From contig JACPFT010000005.1 of assembly GCA_016182845.1 (NCBI GenBank), positions 186,001-250,000 on the forward strand: a stretch of DNA of 64,000 bases, written 5' to 3'. Origin of the DNA: Gammaproteobacteria bacterium (GTDB lineage Bacteria; Pseudomonadota; Gammaproteobacteria; Enterobacterales; Permianibacteraceae). The notes below the pieces were generated by a model, which saw only the letters and a list, made by a program, of their open reading frames with translations, made no database searches and was not told where the DNA came from. This document shows positions 1 to 7,822 of the stretch, piece by piece (the first letter of the stretch is position 1; each line of letters opens with the position of its first letter). The position numbers were made by a program, and so were the translations under genes.

Positions 1-178
1 GTACTGCCCGGTGCGCTGGACCGAGGTGGTCACGCGCATGGTGGAAGAGGGCGTCACGGCAACCTATGAATGCGGCGCCGGCAAGGTGCTCTCCGGCTTG
101 GCCGGGCGCATCCACAAAGAGCTGAAGGCCACCGCCATCAACACCCCGGCCAGCCTGGAAGCGGCGCTGGCGGAGTAA
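1..178 (+). CDS. fabD: Malonyl-CoA:ACP transacylase, C-terminal fragment
   Basis: The window opens inside this gene; the frame starts at base 2 and stops with TAA at 176-178. The 58 visible residues include PVRWTEVVTRMVEEG and ECGAGKVLSGL, matching the conserved C-terminal part of FabD, which loads malonyl groups onto ACP for fatty-acid elongation. It lies directly upstream of fabG, acpP and fabF, the usual fab order. The active-site serine region is outside the window. The assignment rests on motif and synteny. Confidence 0.9.
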   Translation, partial: YCPVRWTEVVTRMVEEGVTATYECGAGKVLSGLAGRIHKELKATAINTPASLEAALAE

Positions 179-188
179 GAGTTTGGAT

Positions 189-283
189 TAACCGCCAAGA
201 CGCCAAGGCGCCAAGACTTGGAAGAGGGACTAACCCTATACCTTCCTGTCTTACCGTGGCGTCTTTGCGCCTTGGCGGTTCCT
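189..283. repeat. Imperfect inverted repeat between fabD and fabG
   Basis: The left arm (about 190-216, beginning AACCGCCAAGACGCCAAGG) is an imperfect inverted match of the right arm (about 255-281, ending GCGCCTTGGCGGTT). About 40 bases separate the arms. This CCGCCAAGG/CCTTGGCGG type of repeat is a common dispersed intergenic element in bacteria. Here it could form a hairpin in the fabD-fabG mRNA. No gene is present in this gap. Confidence 0.65.
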
Positions 284-312
284 CTTCCCTGGTTTAGAAC
301 AAGGAGAACGAC

Positions 313-1056
313 ATGAGCCTGAACGGTAAATTGGCCCTGGTCACCGGCGCCTCGCGCGGTATTGGCAAGGCCATCGCCCTGGCCCTGGCCGCCGACGGCG
401 CCAAGGTCATCGGCACCGCCACCAGCGAATCCGGCGCCGCCGGCATTACCGACTACCTGCGCGCCGCCGGCAACGAAGGCGAGGGCATGGCCCTGGACGT
501 GTCCAAGGCCGAGCAGGTGGAGGCCTTCTTCGAGGCCCTGAGCGCCAAGCACGGCGCGCCGCTGATCGTGGTCAACAACGCCGGCATCACCCGCGACAAT
601 CTCTTGATGCGCATGAAGGACGAGGAGTGGGATGCCATCATCCAAACCAATCTCGCCTCCATCTTCCGCCTGTCCAAGGCCGCCGTGCGCGGCATGATGA
701 AGGCTCGCTGGGGCCGCATCATCTCCGTGGGCTCCGTGGTCGGCACCATGGGCAATGCCGGACAGACCAATTACGCGGCCGCCAAGGCCGGCGTCATCGG
801 CTTCTCCAAGTCCCTGGCTAGGGAAGTGGGCTCGCGCGGCATCACCGTCAACGTCGTGGCCCCCGGCTTCATCGACACCGACATGACCCGCGCTCTCTCC
901 GACGAGCAGCGCGCCGCCCTGGTCAACCAGGTTCCGGTCGCCCGTCTAGGCCAGCCGGAGGATATCGCCGCGGCCGTGGCTTTTCTCGCCTCGGAGCGCG
1001 CCGGCTATGTCACCGGCGAGACCCTACATGTCAATGGCGGCATGAACATGGCGTAA
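313..1056 (+). CDS. fabG: 3-oxoacyl-ACP reductase
   Basis: This 247-residue short-chain dehydrogenase reduces 3-oxoacyl-ACP with NADPH in fatty-acid elongation. The Rossmann motif TGASRGIG is at residues 11-18, NNAG lies near 89, the catalytic YAAAK is near 151-155, and it ends with the HVNGGMNMA tail typical of FabG. AAGGAG at 301-306 is a good ribosome binding site for the ATG. It sits between fabD and acpP, which separates it from the many other SDR proteins. Confidence 0.97.
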   Translation: MSLNGKLALVTGASRGIGKAIALALAADGAKVIGTATSESGAAGITDYLRAAGNEGEGMALDVSKAEQVEAFFEALSAKHGAPLIVVNNAGITRDNLLMRMKDEEWDAIIQTNLASIFRLSKAAVRGMMKARWGRIISVGSVVGTMGNAGQTNYAAAKAGVIGFSKSLAREVGSRGITVNVVAPGFIDTDMTRALSDEQRAALVNQVPVARLGQPEDIAAAVAFLASERAGYVTGETLHVNGGMNMA

Positions 1057-1222
1057 GCCATTGGTTTACATGGAATAAATATTTACGTGCCGGCGACTTG
1101 CCGAAAGCCCGAACGCTTCGTAAGCTGAGGTCTGACCTTAAACCCGGGCTTAACAAGTCGCTTGCAAGTTGTGTGCGATCCAATAAACTAGTCGCACTTC
1201 ACCTAGGAGGAAGTTTTTAGTC

Positions 1223-1462
1223 ATGAGCACCATCGAAGAACGCGTCAAGAAAATCGTTGTTGAGCAGCTTGGCGTCAAAGAAGAAGACGTGACCGCCGAG
1301 GCCTCTTTTGTTGACGATCTGGGCGCTGACTCCCTGGACACCGTTGAACTCGTGATGGCCCTGGAAGAAGAATTCGATACCGAGATCCCGGACGACGAAG
1401 CTGAGAAGATCAGTACCGTCCAGGCCGCGGTCGATTACATCAAGGCTCACGTGGAAGCCTAA
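1223..1462 (+). CDS. acpP: Acyl carrier protein
   Basis: This acidic protein of 79 residues carries the growing acyl chain on a 4'-phosphopantetheine arm. The attachment motif is [13 protein letters not shown], with the modified serine at Ser37. A strong AGGAGG (1205-1210) precedes the ATG. The 166-bp leader after fabG suggests a promoter of its own, as is usual for this highly expressed gene, and a clear terminator follows. Length and motif are standard. Confidence 0.98.
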   Translation: MSTIEERVKKIVVEQLGVKEEDVTAEASFVDDLGADSLDTVELVMALEEEFDTEIPDDEAEKISTVQAAVDYIKAHVEA

Positions 1463-1474
1463 TGGCTTTTCCGG

Positions 1475-1505
1475 CAAAAGGCGGCGTTTAGCCGCCTTTT
1501 GCATT
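1475..1505 (+). terminator. Rho-independent terminator after acpP
   Basis: The stem CAAAAGGCGGC / GCCGCCTTTTG closes a GTTTA loop at 1475-1501. The T-rich 3' arm lies 13 bases after the acpP stop, so acpP can be a short transcript separate from fabF. Confidence 0.85.
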
Positions 1506-1667
1506 TCTGGAATAAGGAAAACATAGCCTGTCCGGGTGCCCCGCCGGTCCTGGCGGGAACGAGTGTCTATATTCATGTCACAACATCGATATAGATTCTC
1601 GATGTCCGTGCAGACGAAGAATGTGATCGCCCATCCCGGCGATGGGTCTCTAGTGGAGGAATACGGT

Positions 1668-2906
1668 TTGAGCAAGCGGCGTGTGGTAGTGACGGGGTTG
1701 GGCATGGTGACGCCCCTGGGTCTTTCCGTTGACGAGAACTGGCGCAACATCCTGGCCGGAAAGAGCGGCATCACCCCCATCGAGCATTTCGATGCCTCGG
1801 CCTATACGACGCGCTTCAGCGGCGCGGTGCGCGGCTTCAACCCCGAGGACTACATGAGCGCCAAGGAAGCCCGGCGCATCGACCCCTTCATCCAGTACGG
1901 GCTGGCGGCGGGTCTCCAGGCCCACAAGGATTCCGGACTCGCCATCACCGAAGACTTGGCGCCGCGCGCCGGCGTCCTGATCGGCGCGGGCATCGGCGGC
2001 CTCGGCACCATCGAGGATAACCACAGCATCCTTCTCAACAGCGGCCCGCGCAAGATTTCGCCCTTCTTCGTGCCCGGCTCCATCATCAACATGGTGTCCG
2101 GCCAGCTGTCCATCCTGCTCAACCTCAAGGGCCCGAACCTGGCCATCGTCACGGCCTGCACTTCCGGCGCCCACAGCATCGGCCATGCGGCGCGCATGAT
2201 CGCCTACGGCGATGCCGACGTCATGTTCGCCGGCGGCGCCGAGATGGCCACTACGCCGGTGGGCCTGGGCGGCTTCGCGGCGGCCCGAGCCCTGTCCACG
2301 CGCAACGATGATCCGGCCCGCGCCTCCCGTCCCTGGGACCGCGACCGCGACGGCTTCGTCCTTGCCGATGGCGCCGGCGTCCTGGTCATGGAGGAGTACG
2401 AGCACGCCAAGGCGCGCGGCGCCAAGATCTATGCCGAGCTGACCGGCTTCGGCATGTCCGGCGATGCCTATCACATGACCTCGCCTGCCGAGAACGGCGC
2501 CGGTGCGGCGGCCTCCATGGCGGCCACCCTGCGCGATGCGCGCCTGAACGCCGCAGACATCGATTACATCAATGCCCACGGCACCTCCACCATGGCCGGC
2601 GATGCCGCCGAGACCCAGGCGGTGAAGGCCGTGTTCGGCGAATCCGCCAAGTCCGTGATGATGAGCTCCACCAAGTCCATGACCGGGCATCTGCTCGGCG
2701 CGGCGGGGGCCATCGAGGCCATCTTCTCGGTCCTGGCCCTGCGCGACCAGGTGGTACCGCCCACCATCAACTTGGACAACCCGGACGAAGGCTGCGACCT
2801 GGACTATGTGCCGCACACGGCCCGCCAGGCCAAGCTCCAGCACGTGATGAGCAACAGCTTCGGCTTCGGCGGCACCAACGGTTCGCTGCTGTTCAGCAAG
2901 CTCTGA
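1668..2906 (+). CDS. fabF: 3-oxoacyl-ACP synthase II
   Basis: This condensing enzyme adds malonyl-ACP to acyl-ACP. The start is placed at TTG 1668, because GGAGGA (1655-1660) lies 7 bases upstream and the protein then begins [17 protein letters not shown] like other FabF proteins, with 412 residues. The frame stays open back to 1536, but that extension looks like leader. The nucleophile Cys is at about residue 164 ([10 protein letters not shown]); the catalytic histidines are in [10 protein letters not shown] and GHLLGAAG. It follows acpP and precedes pabC. Confidence 0.97.
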   Translation: MSKRRVVVTGLGMVTPLGLSVDENWRNILAGKSGITPIEHFDASAYTTRFSGAVRGFNPEDYMSAKEARRIDPFIQYGLAAGLQAHKDSGLAITEDLAPRAGVLIGAGIGGLGTIEDNHSILLNSGPRKISPFFVPGSIINMVSGQLSILLNLKGPNLAIVTACTSGAHSIGHAARMIAYGDADVMFAGGAEMATTPVGLGGFAAARALSTRNDDPARASRPWDRDRDGFVLADGAGVLVMEEYEHAKARGAKIYAELTGFGMSGDAYHMTSPAENGAGAAASMAATLRDARLNAADIDYINAHGTSTMAGDAAETQAVKAVFGESAKSVMMSSTKSMTGHLLGAAGAIEAIFSVLALRDQVVPPTINLDNPDEGCDLDYVPHTARQAKLQHVMSNSFGFGGTNGSLLFSKL

Positions 2907-2925
2907 GACATTGCGCTACCCACGA

Positions 2926-2948
2926 GAGCCCGGTTCGCCGGGCTTTTT
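2926..2948 (+). terminator. Terminator-like hairpin between fabF and pabC
   Basis: AGCCCGG-TTCG-CCGGGCT at 2927-2944 runs into five T residues. The UUCG tetraloop and U run are typical of an intrinsic terminator. pabC begins only 19 bases later, so read-through or a promoter within the gap is needed for the downstream operon. Confidence 0.8.
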
Positions 2949-2966
2949 GCCAGCAAGGAAGCCCCC

Positions 2967-3776
2967 ATGCTGATCAACGGCCAGCCAGCCAGTGAACTTT
3001 CCGCCCTGGATCGGGGCCTCATGTATGGTGACGGCCATTTCACCACCATCGCCGTGCGCGGCGGGCGCGCCGAGCTCTGGGAGCAGCATCTGTGGCGGCT
3101 GGAAAACGCTTGCGAGCGCTTGAGGATGAGCATGCCCGATGCCGGCCTGCTGGCAGCGGAGCGGGACCGGCTCGTGGCGGGGGTCGAGCAGGGCGTCCTG
3201 CGCCTGACCTTGACGCGGGGTGTCGGAGGGCGCGGCTACCGGCCGGCGGAGGACGCGCAAACGACGCGCATCCTGAGCCTGCATCCCTGGCCGGATTATT
3301 CGGCGTTCCCGGACAGCGGCCTGCGCATGCGGCTCTGCGACACGCGCCTGGGCGTGCAGCCGGCCCTGGCGAGCATGAAGACCCTGAACCGCCTGGAGCA
3401 GGTCCTGGCGCGGGCCGAGTGGCGCGATCCGGCGGTGCACGAGGGTCTGATGCTGGACACGGAAGACCGGGTCGTCGCGGCGACCCAGGCCAATCTGTTC
3501 TTCGTCCAGGACGGCCGTTTATGCACGCCGGAGCTGACGCGCTGCGGCGTTTCCGGCATTATGCGCCGTCATATCAGTACCTTGGCCCTGGCCGAGGGCG
3601 TAGACTTGCGGGTCGGCGACTTCAGCCTCGCCGAGCTTATGAATGCGGATGAAGTGTTTCTATGCAACAGCCTGATCCGGATTTGGCCCGTGGCCCAGAT
3701 CGACAGCAGGAACTACCCCTGGGGCAGCCTGACGCGGCGGCTGCAGAAGCTGGTGGCTCAGAGTCTGCCGACCTGA
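2967..3776 (+). CDS. pabC: Aminodeoxychorismate lyase (PLP class IV)
   Basis: This 269-residue fold-type IV PLP enzyme converts 4-amino-4-deoxychorismate to p-aminobenzoate and pyruvate for folate synthesis. The probable PLP lysine is Lys138 in SMKTLNRLEQ, and the C-terminal EVFLCNSLIRIWPV block is typical. It lies immediately before mltG and tmk, the usual arrangement of pabC in gammaproteobacteria; this favours it over the related branched-chain aminotransferases. The ATG follows AAGGAAG. Confidence 0.93.
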   Translation: MLINGQPASELSALDRGLMYGDGHFTTIAVRGGRAELWEQHLWRLENACERLRMSMPDAGLLAAERDRLVAGVEQGVLRLTLTRGVGGRGYRPAEDAQTTRILSLHPWPDYSAFPDSGLRMRLCDTRLGVQPALASMKTLNRLEQVLARAEWRDPAVHEGLMLDTEDRVVAATQANLFFVQDGRLCTPELTRCGVSGIMRRHISTLALAEGVDLRVGDFSLAELMNADEVFLCNSLIRIWPVAQIDSRNYPWGSLTRRLQKLVAQSLPT

Positions 3777-4840
3777 AGCCGGAGCCGGCCGAAGACCCGC
3801 CGCCGCTGCTCGCCGATTCGCCGGTGGCGCCGCGCACCCAGCGGCTGGTGCGGGCACTGGCCGTGCTGTTGTTGTTCGTCTGCTTCGGCCTGGCCTGGTT
3901 GTGGCAAGGCTATCGCGTATTTCTGCAGACTCCGCTGACCATCCCCGAGTCTCGGATGGAGTTCGCCCTGCCCAAGGGCACGACGCCGCGCCGTCTCGCC
4001 CAGTCCCTGGCGGATCGGCGTCTGACCAGCCATCCCGGCTATTTCCTGGTGCTGTTCCGCCTCAATCCCGAGCTCTCCGCCCTCAAGGCGGGAACCTACC
4101 AATTGGAGCCGGGGATGACGCCGGAACAGGCTCTGCGCCTGTTTGTATCCGGCCGGGTCAAGGAGTTCTCCCTGACCGTCATCGAGGGCTGGAGCTTCCG
4201 CCAACTGCGCGATGCCTTGAGCATGGCGCCGCGAATGCAACAGACCCTGGCCGGTCTCACCGACACCGAGCTCATGGCGCGCCTGGGCAAGCCCGGCGAG
4301 CACCCGGAGGGCCGCTTTTTCCCCGATACCTACCGCTACCCGGTGGACACCAGCGACGCCGAGGTCTTGCAGCGGGCCTATGCCGCCATGAGCGACAAGC
4401 TGTCGGCGGTCTGGGCCGCGAGAGCGCCGGGCCTGCCGTACCGGAATGCCTATGAGGCCCTGACCATGGCCTCCATCGTCGAGAAGGAGACCGGCCAGGC
4501 CAATGAGCGGCCGCAGATCGCCGGCGTGTTTGTGCGCCGTCTGCAACAGGGCATGCGCCTGGACACCGATCCCACGGTGATCTACGGGCTGGGGACGCGC
4601 TTCGACGGCAATCTGCGCAAGCGCGATCTCCAGGAGTCCACACCCTATAACACCTATCAGGTCGGCGGCTTGCCGCCCACGCCCATCGCCCTGCCGGGCG
4701 AGGCGGCCCTGCGCGCGGCGGTCCAGCCGGCAAGCGGCAAGAGCCTGTACTTCGTCGCCCGGGGCGACGGCAGCCACCAGTTTTCCGACACCCTGGCCGA
4801 GCACAACACGGCCGTGCGCAAATACCAGTTGAAACAATAG
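3662..4840 (+). CDS. mltG: Endolytic murein transglycosylase
   Basis: YceG/MltG family protein that cleaves nascent glycan strands in the inner membrane. A proline-rich cytoplasmic N-terminus is followed by one membrane segment (about residues 64-83), then the YceG domain with ASIVEKETGQ and the DPTVIYGLG region. The start is uncertain. ATG 3662 gives a 115-nt overlap with pabC. GTG 3824 or 3848 would avoid it, but the codons at about 3777-3823 are already almost all G/C-ending in this frame, which favours an upstream start. It is coupled to tmk, 7 bases downstream. Confidence 0.9.
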   Translation: MQQPDPDLARGPDRQQELPLGQPDAAAAEAGGSESADLKPEPAEDPPPLLADSPVAPRTQRLVRALAVLLLFVCFGLAWLWQGYRVFLQTPLTIPESRMEFALPKGTTPRRLAQSLADRRLTSHPGYFLVLFRLNPELSALKAGTYQLEPGMTPEQALRLFVSGRVKEFSLTVIEGWSFRQLRDALSMAPRMQQTLAGLTDTELMARLGKPGEHPEGRFFPDTYRYPVDTSDAEVLQRAYAAMSDKLSAVWAARAPGLPYRNAYEALTMASIVEKETGQANERPQIAGVFVRRLQQGMRLDTDPTVIYGLGTRFDGNLRKRDLQESTPYNTYQVGGLPPTPIALPGEAALRAAVQPASGKSLYFVARGDGSHQFSDTLAEHNTAVRKYQLKQ

Positions 4841-4847
4841 GACGGCC

Positions 4848-5477
4848 ATGCGCGGACGATTCATCACCGTGGAAGGCGGCGAGGGCGTGGGCAAGACCAC
4901 GAACCTGGCCTTCATCGAGAGCGAGCTGAAGGCCGCCGGCGTGGACGTGCTCATGACCCGGGAACCGGGAGGCACGCCGCTCGCGGAGGAAGTGCGCGGG
5001 CTCTTGCTTAAGCCCCGCGAGGAGCGCATGCACCCGGATGCCGAGCTGCTCCTGGTCTTCGGGGCCCGCGCCCAGCATGTGCAGACCGTGATCCTGCCGG
5101 CTTTGAATGCCGGGCGCTGGGTGGTCAGCGACCGCTTCACCGACGCCACTTATGCCTACCAAGGCGCCGGGCGCGGCCTGGACGTGGCGCGCATCGCCGC
5201 CCTGGAGGCCTTCGTGCAAGGCTCCCTGCGCCCGGATCGGACCCTGCTCCTGGACATCGACGCGGCGGCGGGCCTGGCCCGCGCCGGGGCGCGTAGCGCG
5301 CCGGATCGCTTCGAGCAGGAGCAACTGGCCTTCTTCGAGCGCGTGCGCGGCTGCTACCGAGCGCGTGCCGAGGCCGAGCCCGAGCGTTTTCGCATGATCG
5401 ACGCCGGGGTGAGCCTGTCCGAGGTCCAGGCCCAGATCCGCGGCGTGCTGGCGGAGGACCTGGCCGCATGGCGCTGA
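4848..5477 (+). CDS. tmk: Thymidylate kinase
   Basis: This 209-residue enzyme phosphorylates dTMP to dTDP for DNA synthesis. The P-loop GGEGVGKTT is at residues 10-18. MTREPGGTPLAEEVR and the DRF/TDATYAYQGAGRG region bind dTMP. Its stop overlaps the holB start by 10 bases, a translational coupling often seen for tmk-holB. Confidence 0.97.
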   Translation: MRGRFITVEGGEGVGKTTNLAFIESELKAAGVDVLMTREPGGTPLAEEVRGLLLKPREERMHPDAELLLVFGARAQHVQTVILPALNAGRWVVSDRFTDATYAYQGAGRGLDVARIAALEAFVQGSLRPDRTLLLDIDAAAGLARAGARSAPDRFEQEQLAFFERVRGCYRARAEAEPERFRMIDAGVSLSEVQAQIRGVLAEDLAAWR

Positions 5478-6409
5478 TCGACGCCCTGCTGCCCTGGCAG
5501 ACGGCCAGTTGGGCCGGCCTGGCCCAGGCCCTGAATCAGGGGCGGCTGCCCCACGGCATCCTCCTGCACGGCCCCGCCGGCATCGGCAAGGAGCGCCTGG
5601 CCTTGACCCTGGCCGAACGCCTGATGTGCGCCGAGGCGATCGGTGAAGCCCTGGCCTGCGGACGCTGCAAGTCCTGCCAGCTGATGGCTTCCGGCACCCA
5701 CCCGGATTTCCAGCGCGTCGCCCCGGAAGAAGGCAAGAAGCAGATCGGCATCGCCCAAGTGCGCGAGCTGCGCGAGCGGCTGGCCCAGACCGCCCAGCAA
5801 GGCCGCTGGCGTGTGGCGGTGCTGGCGCCGGCCGATGCCATGAACGTCAATTCCGCCAATGCCCTGCTCAAGACCCTGGAGGAACCGGGCGCGGACACCG
5901 TGCTGATCCTGGTGACCGCGCGGCTGTCGGCCGTGCCCATCACCGTGCGCAGCCGCTGCCGGCTGCTGGCTCAGGCCCTGCCGGTGCGGGAGCAGTCGGC
6001 GGCGTGGCTGCGGGATCAGGGGTTGGATTCAGAGGCGCTGGACGCAGCCCTGGCCGAGGAGCCGGCGCCGCTGCGTGCCCTGGACCTGGTGACATCGGGG
6101 GCCCTGGCCGCGCGGCGCGAGTGGGTAGCGGCTTTCGAGGCCCTGGCCTCGGGCCGGGCCGAGCCGGTGTCCAGCGCCAACCGCCTAGGCACCGCGTCCC
6201 TGAGCGAGATCCTGGTCTGCTTTCAGCGTTTCCTGGCCCAGCGCGCCAGGGCGGGAATAGCCGGGGCAGGGGAGCTGCGTTTCGCCGAGCGCCTGGCCGA
6301 GGCCAAGGCCCTGAGTCAGAGCACGGCCAATGTGAACGGCTTGTTGATCCTGGAAAGCCTGTTCACCGTCTGGTTTGAACTTCAGAGTAAGTTGCGTCAT
6401 AGTAAGTAA
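5468..6409 (+). CDS. holB: DNA polymerase III delta' subunit
   Basis: A 313-residue AAA+ clamp-loader subunit. It has HGPAGIGKERLAL at the degenerate P-loop, a zinc-binding module (MCAEAIGEALACGRCKSC, near residues 53-70), and NALLKTLEEPGADT with the SRC motif (VRSRC), as in HolB. It overlaps tmk and is followed by a PilZ gene, the usual order in Pseudomonas and relatives. Confidence 0.95.
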   Translation: MALIDALLPWQTASWAGLAQALNQGRLPHGILLHGPAGIGKERLALTLAERLMCAEAIGEALACGRCKSCQLMASGTHPDFQRVAPEEGKKQIGIAQVRELRERLAQTAQQGRWRVAVLAPADAMNVNSANALLKTLEEPGADTVLILVTARLSAVPITVRSRCRLLAQALPVREQSAAWLRDQGLDSEALDAALAEEPAPLRALDLVTSGALAARREWVAAFEALASGRAEPVSSANRLGTASLSEILVCFQRFLAQRARAGIAGAGELRFAERLAEAKALSQSTANVNGLLILESLFTVWFELQSKLRHSK

Positions 6410-6469
6410 GGTTCTCTGTCTACAGGTTTTTTTCGACAGGGATGACACGGTTGTACCGTCAGGAAGCAT

Positions 6470-6841
6470 ATGAGCACTCCCAATCCGGCCATGGCGCCGG
6501 GTGCAGCCCGCCCCGGGATCCTGCATCTCAATATCAAGGACAAGGCCGTGCTCTACGCGGCCTATATGCCCTTCGTCAAAAATGGCGGCCTGTTCATTCC
6601 CACCACCAAGATCTATCAGCTGGGCGATGAAGTGTTCATGCTGCTCAACCTGATGGACGAGAAGGAAAAGCTGCCCGTGGCCGGCAAGATCATCTGGGTC
6701 ACGCCCAAGGGCGCCCAGGGCAACCGCGCCGCCGGGATCGGCGTGCAATTCAGCAACCAGGACGGCGGCGAGGCGCGCCGCAAGATCGAGACCTATCTGG
6801 CGGGCCTGCTGACCTCGGACAAGCCGACCCACACCATGTGA
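6470..6841 (+). CDS. pilZ: PilZ domain protein of the type IV pilus
   Basis: A 123-residue single-domain PilZ protein. It lacks the RxxxR and D/NxSxxG pair needed for c-di-GMP binding; instead it has the LHLNIKDKAVLYAAYMPF and NGGLFIPTTK pattern of the original PilZ protein, which acts in type IV pilus assembly. Its position between holB and tatD is the same as in Pseudomonas. The family name is secure. Whether this organism makes pili is not shown in the window. Confidence 0.9.
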   Translation: MSTPNPAMAPGAARPGILHLNIKDKAVLYAAYMPFVKNGGLFIPTTKIYQLGDEVFMLLNLMDEKEKLPVAGKIIWVTPKGAQGNRAAGIGVQFSNQDGGEARRKIETYLAGLLTSDKPTHTM

Positions 6842-6861
6842 GGGGAAGGTTTCCGGCATGA

Positions 6862-6891
6862 GGCCCGCCGCGACGCGGGCCTTGTCGTTTT
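6862..6891 (+). terminator. Hairpin after pilZ
   Basis: GGCCCGC (6862-6868) pairs with GCGGGCC (6875-6881) around a 6-base loop, followed by TTGTCGTTTT. The U run is interrupted, so this is a moderate intrinsic terminator; tatD starts about 50 bases later. Confidence 0.6.
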
Positions 6892-6941
6892 AGCCCTTCG
6901 CCTTCCGCTATAATCCGCGCCCTGCCGCCGGAGGAAAGCCC

Positions 6942-7718
6942 ATGCTCACCGATTCCCATTGCCATCTCGACCGCCTGGATCTGACGCCTTTCGGAGGCAA
7001 GCTGGACGGCGCCCTGGCGGCGGCGCGGGCCGCCGGCGTGTCGCGCTTCCTGTGCGTGGGCATCGATCTGGAAAATTTCGAGGCCGTGCATGCCATCGCC
7101 TTGGCCGCGCCCGACGTCTGGTGTTCGGTGGGCGTGCACCCCTCCGAGAACGAGGGCCGGGAGCCGAGCGTTGCCGATCTGGTGGAGCGGGCGGCCCGCC
7201 CCAGGGTCGTGGCCATCGGCGAGTCGGGCCTGGACTATTACTACAACGAGGGCGATCTCAATTGGCAGCGGGAGCGTTTCCGCGTGCATGTGCGCGCCGC
7301 CCGCGAGACCGGCCTGCCGCTCATCATCCATACCCGCGATGCCCGGGACGATACCCTGGCCATCCTGCGCGAGGAGAATGCCAAGGAGGTTGGCGGGGTG
7401 ATGCATTGCTTCACCGAGACCTGGGAGATGGCCGAGGCGGCCATGGAGCTGGGTTTCTACATTTCCTTCTCGGGCATCGTCACCTTCAAGAACGCCGAGA
7501 GCTTGCGCGACGTGGCACGGCGCGTGCCCCTGGATCGCCTCTTGGTGGAAACCGATTCGCCTTATCTCGCGCCCATTCCCCATCGCGGCAAGTCCAACCA
7601 GCCGGCCTGGGTGAGCGACGTGGCGCGCTTCGTCGCCGAGCTGCGCGGCATGAGCTACGAGGCCCTGGCCGAACAGACCACGGCGAATTTCTTGCGCCTA
7701 TTTGCTCGCGCGCAGTGA
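6942..7718 (+). CDS. TatD-family metal-dependent DNase
   Basis: A 258-residue TIM-barrel hydrolase. The metal ligands are DSHCHLD at the N-terminus, a Glu in GESGLDYYY, the histidine in LIIHTRDA, CF in MHCFTET, and the aspartate in LVETDSPYLAP. TatD/YcfH proteins are 3'-5' exonucleases or deoxyribonucleases, and the copy beside holB is the YcfH type. The strong GGAGGAAA precedes the ATG. Confidence 0.93.
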   Translation: MLTDSHCHLDRLDLTPFGGKLDGALAAARAAGVSRFLCVGIDLENFEAVHAIALAAPDVWCSVGVHPSENEGREPSVADLVERAARPRVVAIGESGLDYYYNEGDLNWQRERFRVHVRAARETGLPLIIHTRDARDDTLAILREENAKEVGGVMHCFTETWEMAEAAMELGFYISFSGIVTFKNAESLRDVARRVPLDRLLVETDSPYLAPIPHRGKSNQPAWVSDVARFVAELRGMSYEALAEQTTANFLRLFARAQ

Positions 7719-7822
7719 GCCTGCGCTGGGCAAAGCCTGAAAATCTGGCGTAATCTCAAGGACTAAGGAATGCCGGGGCTGTTTTTTGCTCCGGTGCATC
7801 ATTCGCCCAAGGAGTTCCCGCC

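Noticed and set aside
1163-1190. acpP promoter TTGCAA ... AAACTA
   Set aside because: The -10 is poor and other placements are equally good, so it is not listed as a feature.
1536-1667. Longer fabF with 44 extra residues
   Set aside because: TTG 1668 has GGAGGA at the right distance and gives the conserved FabF start and length.
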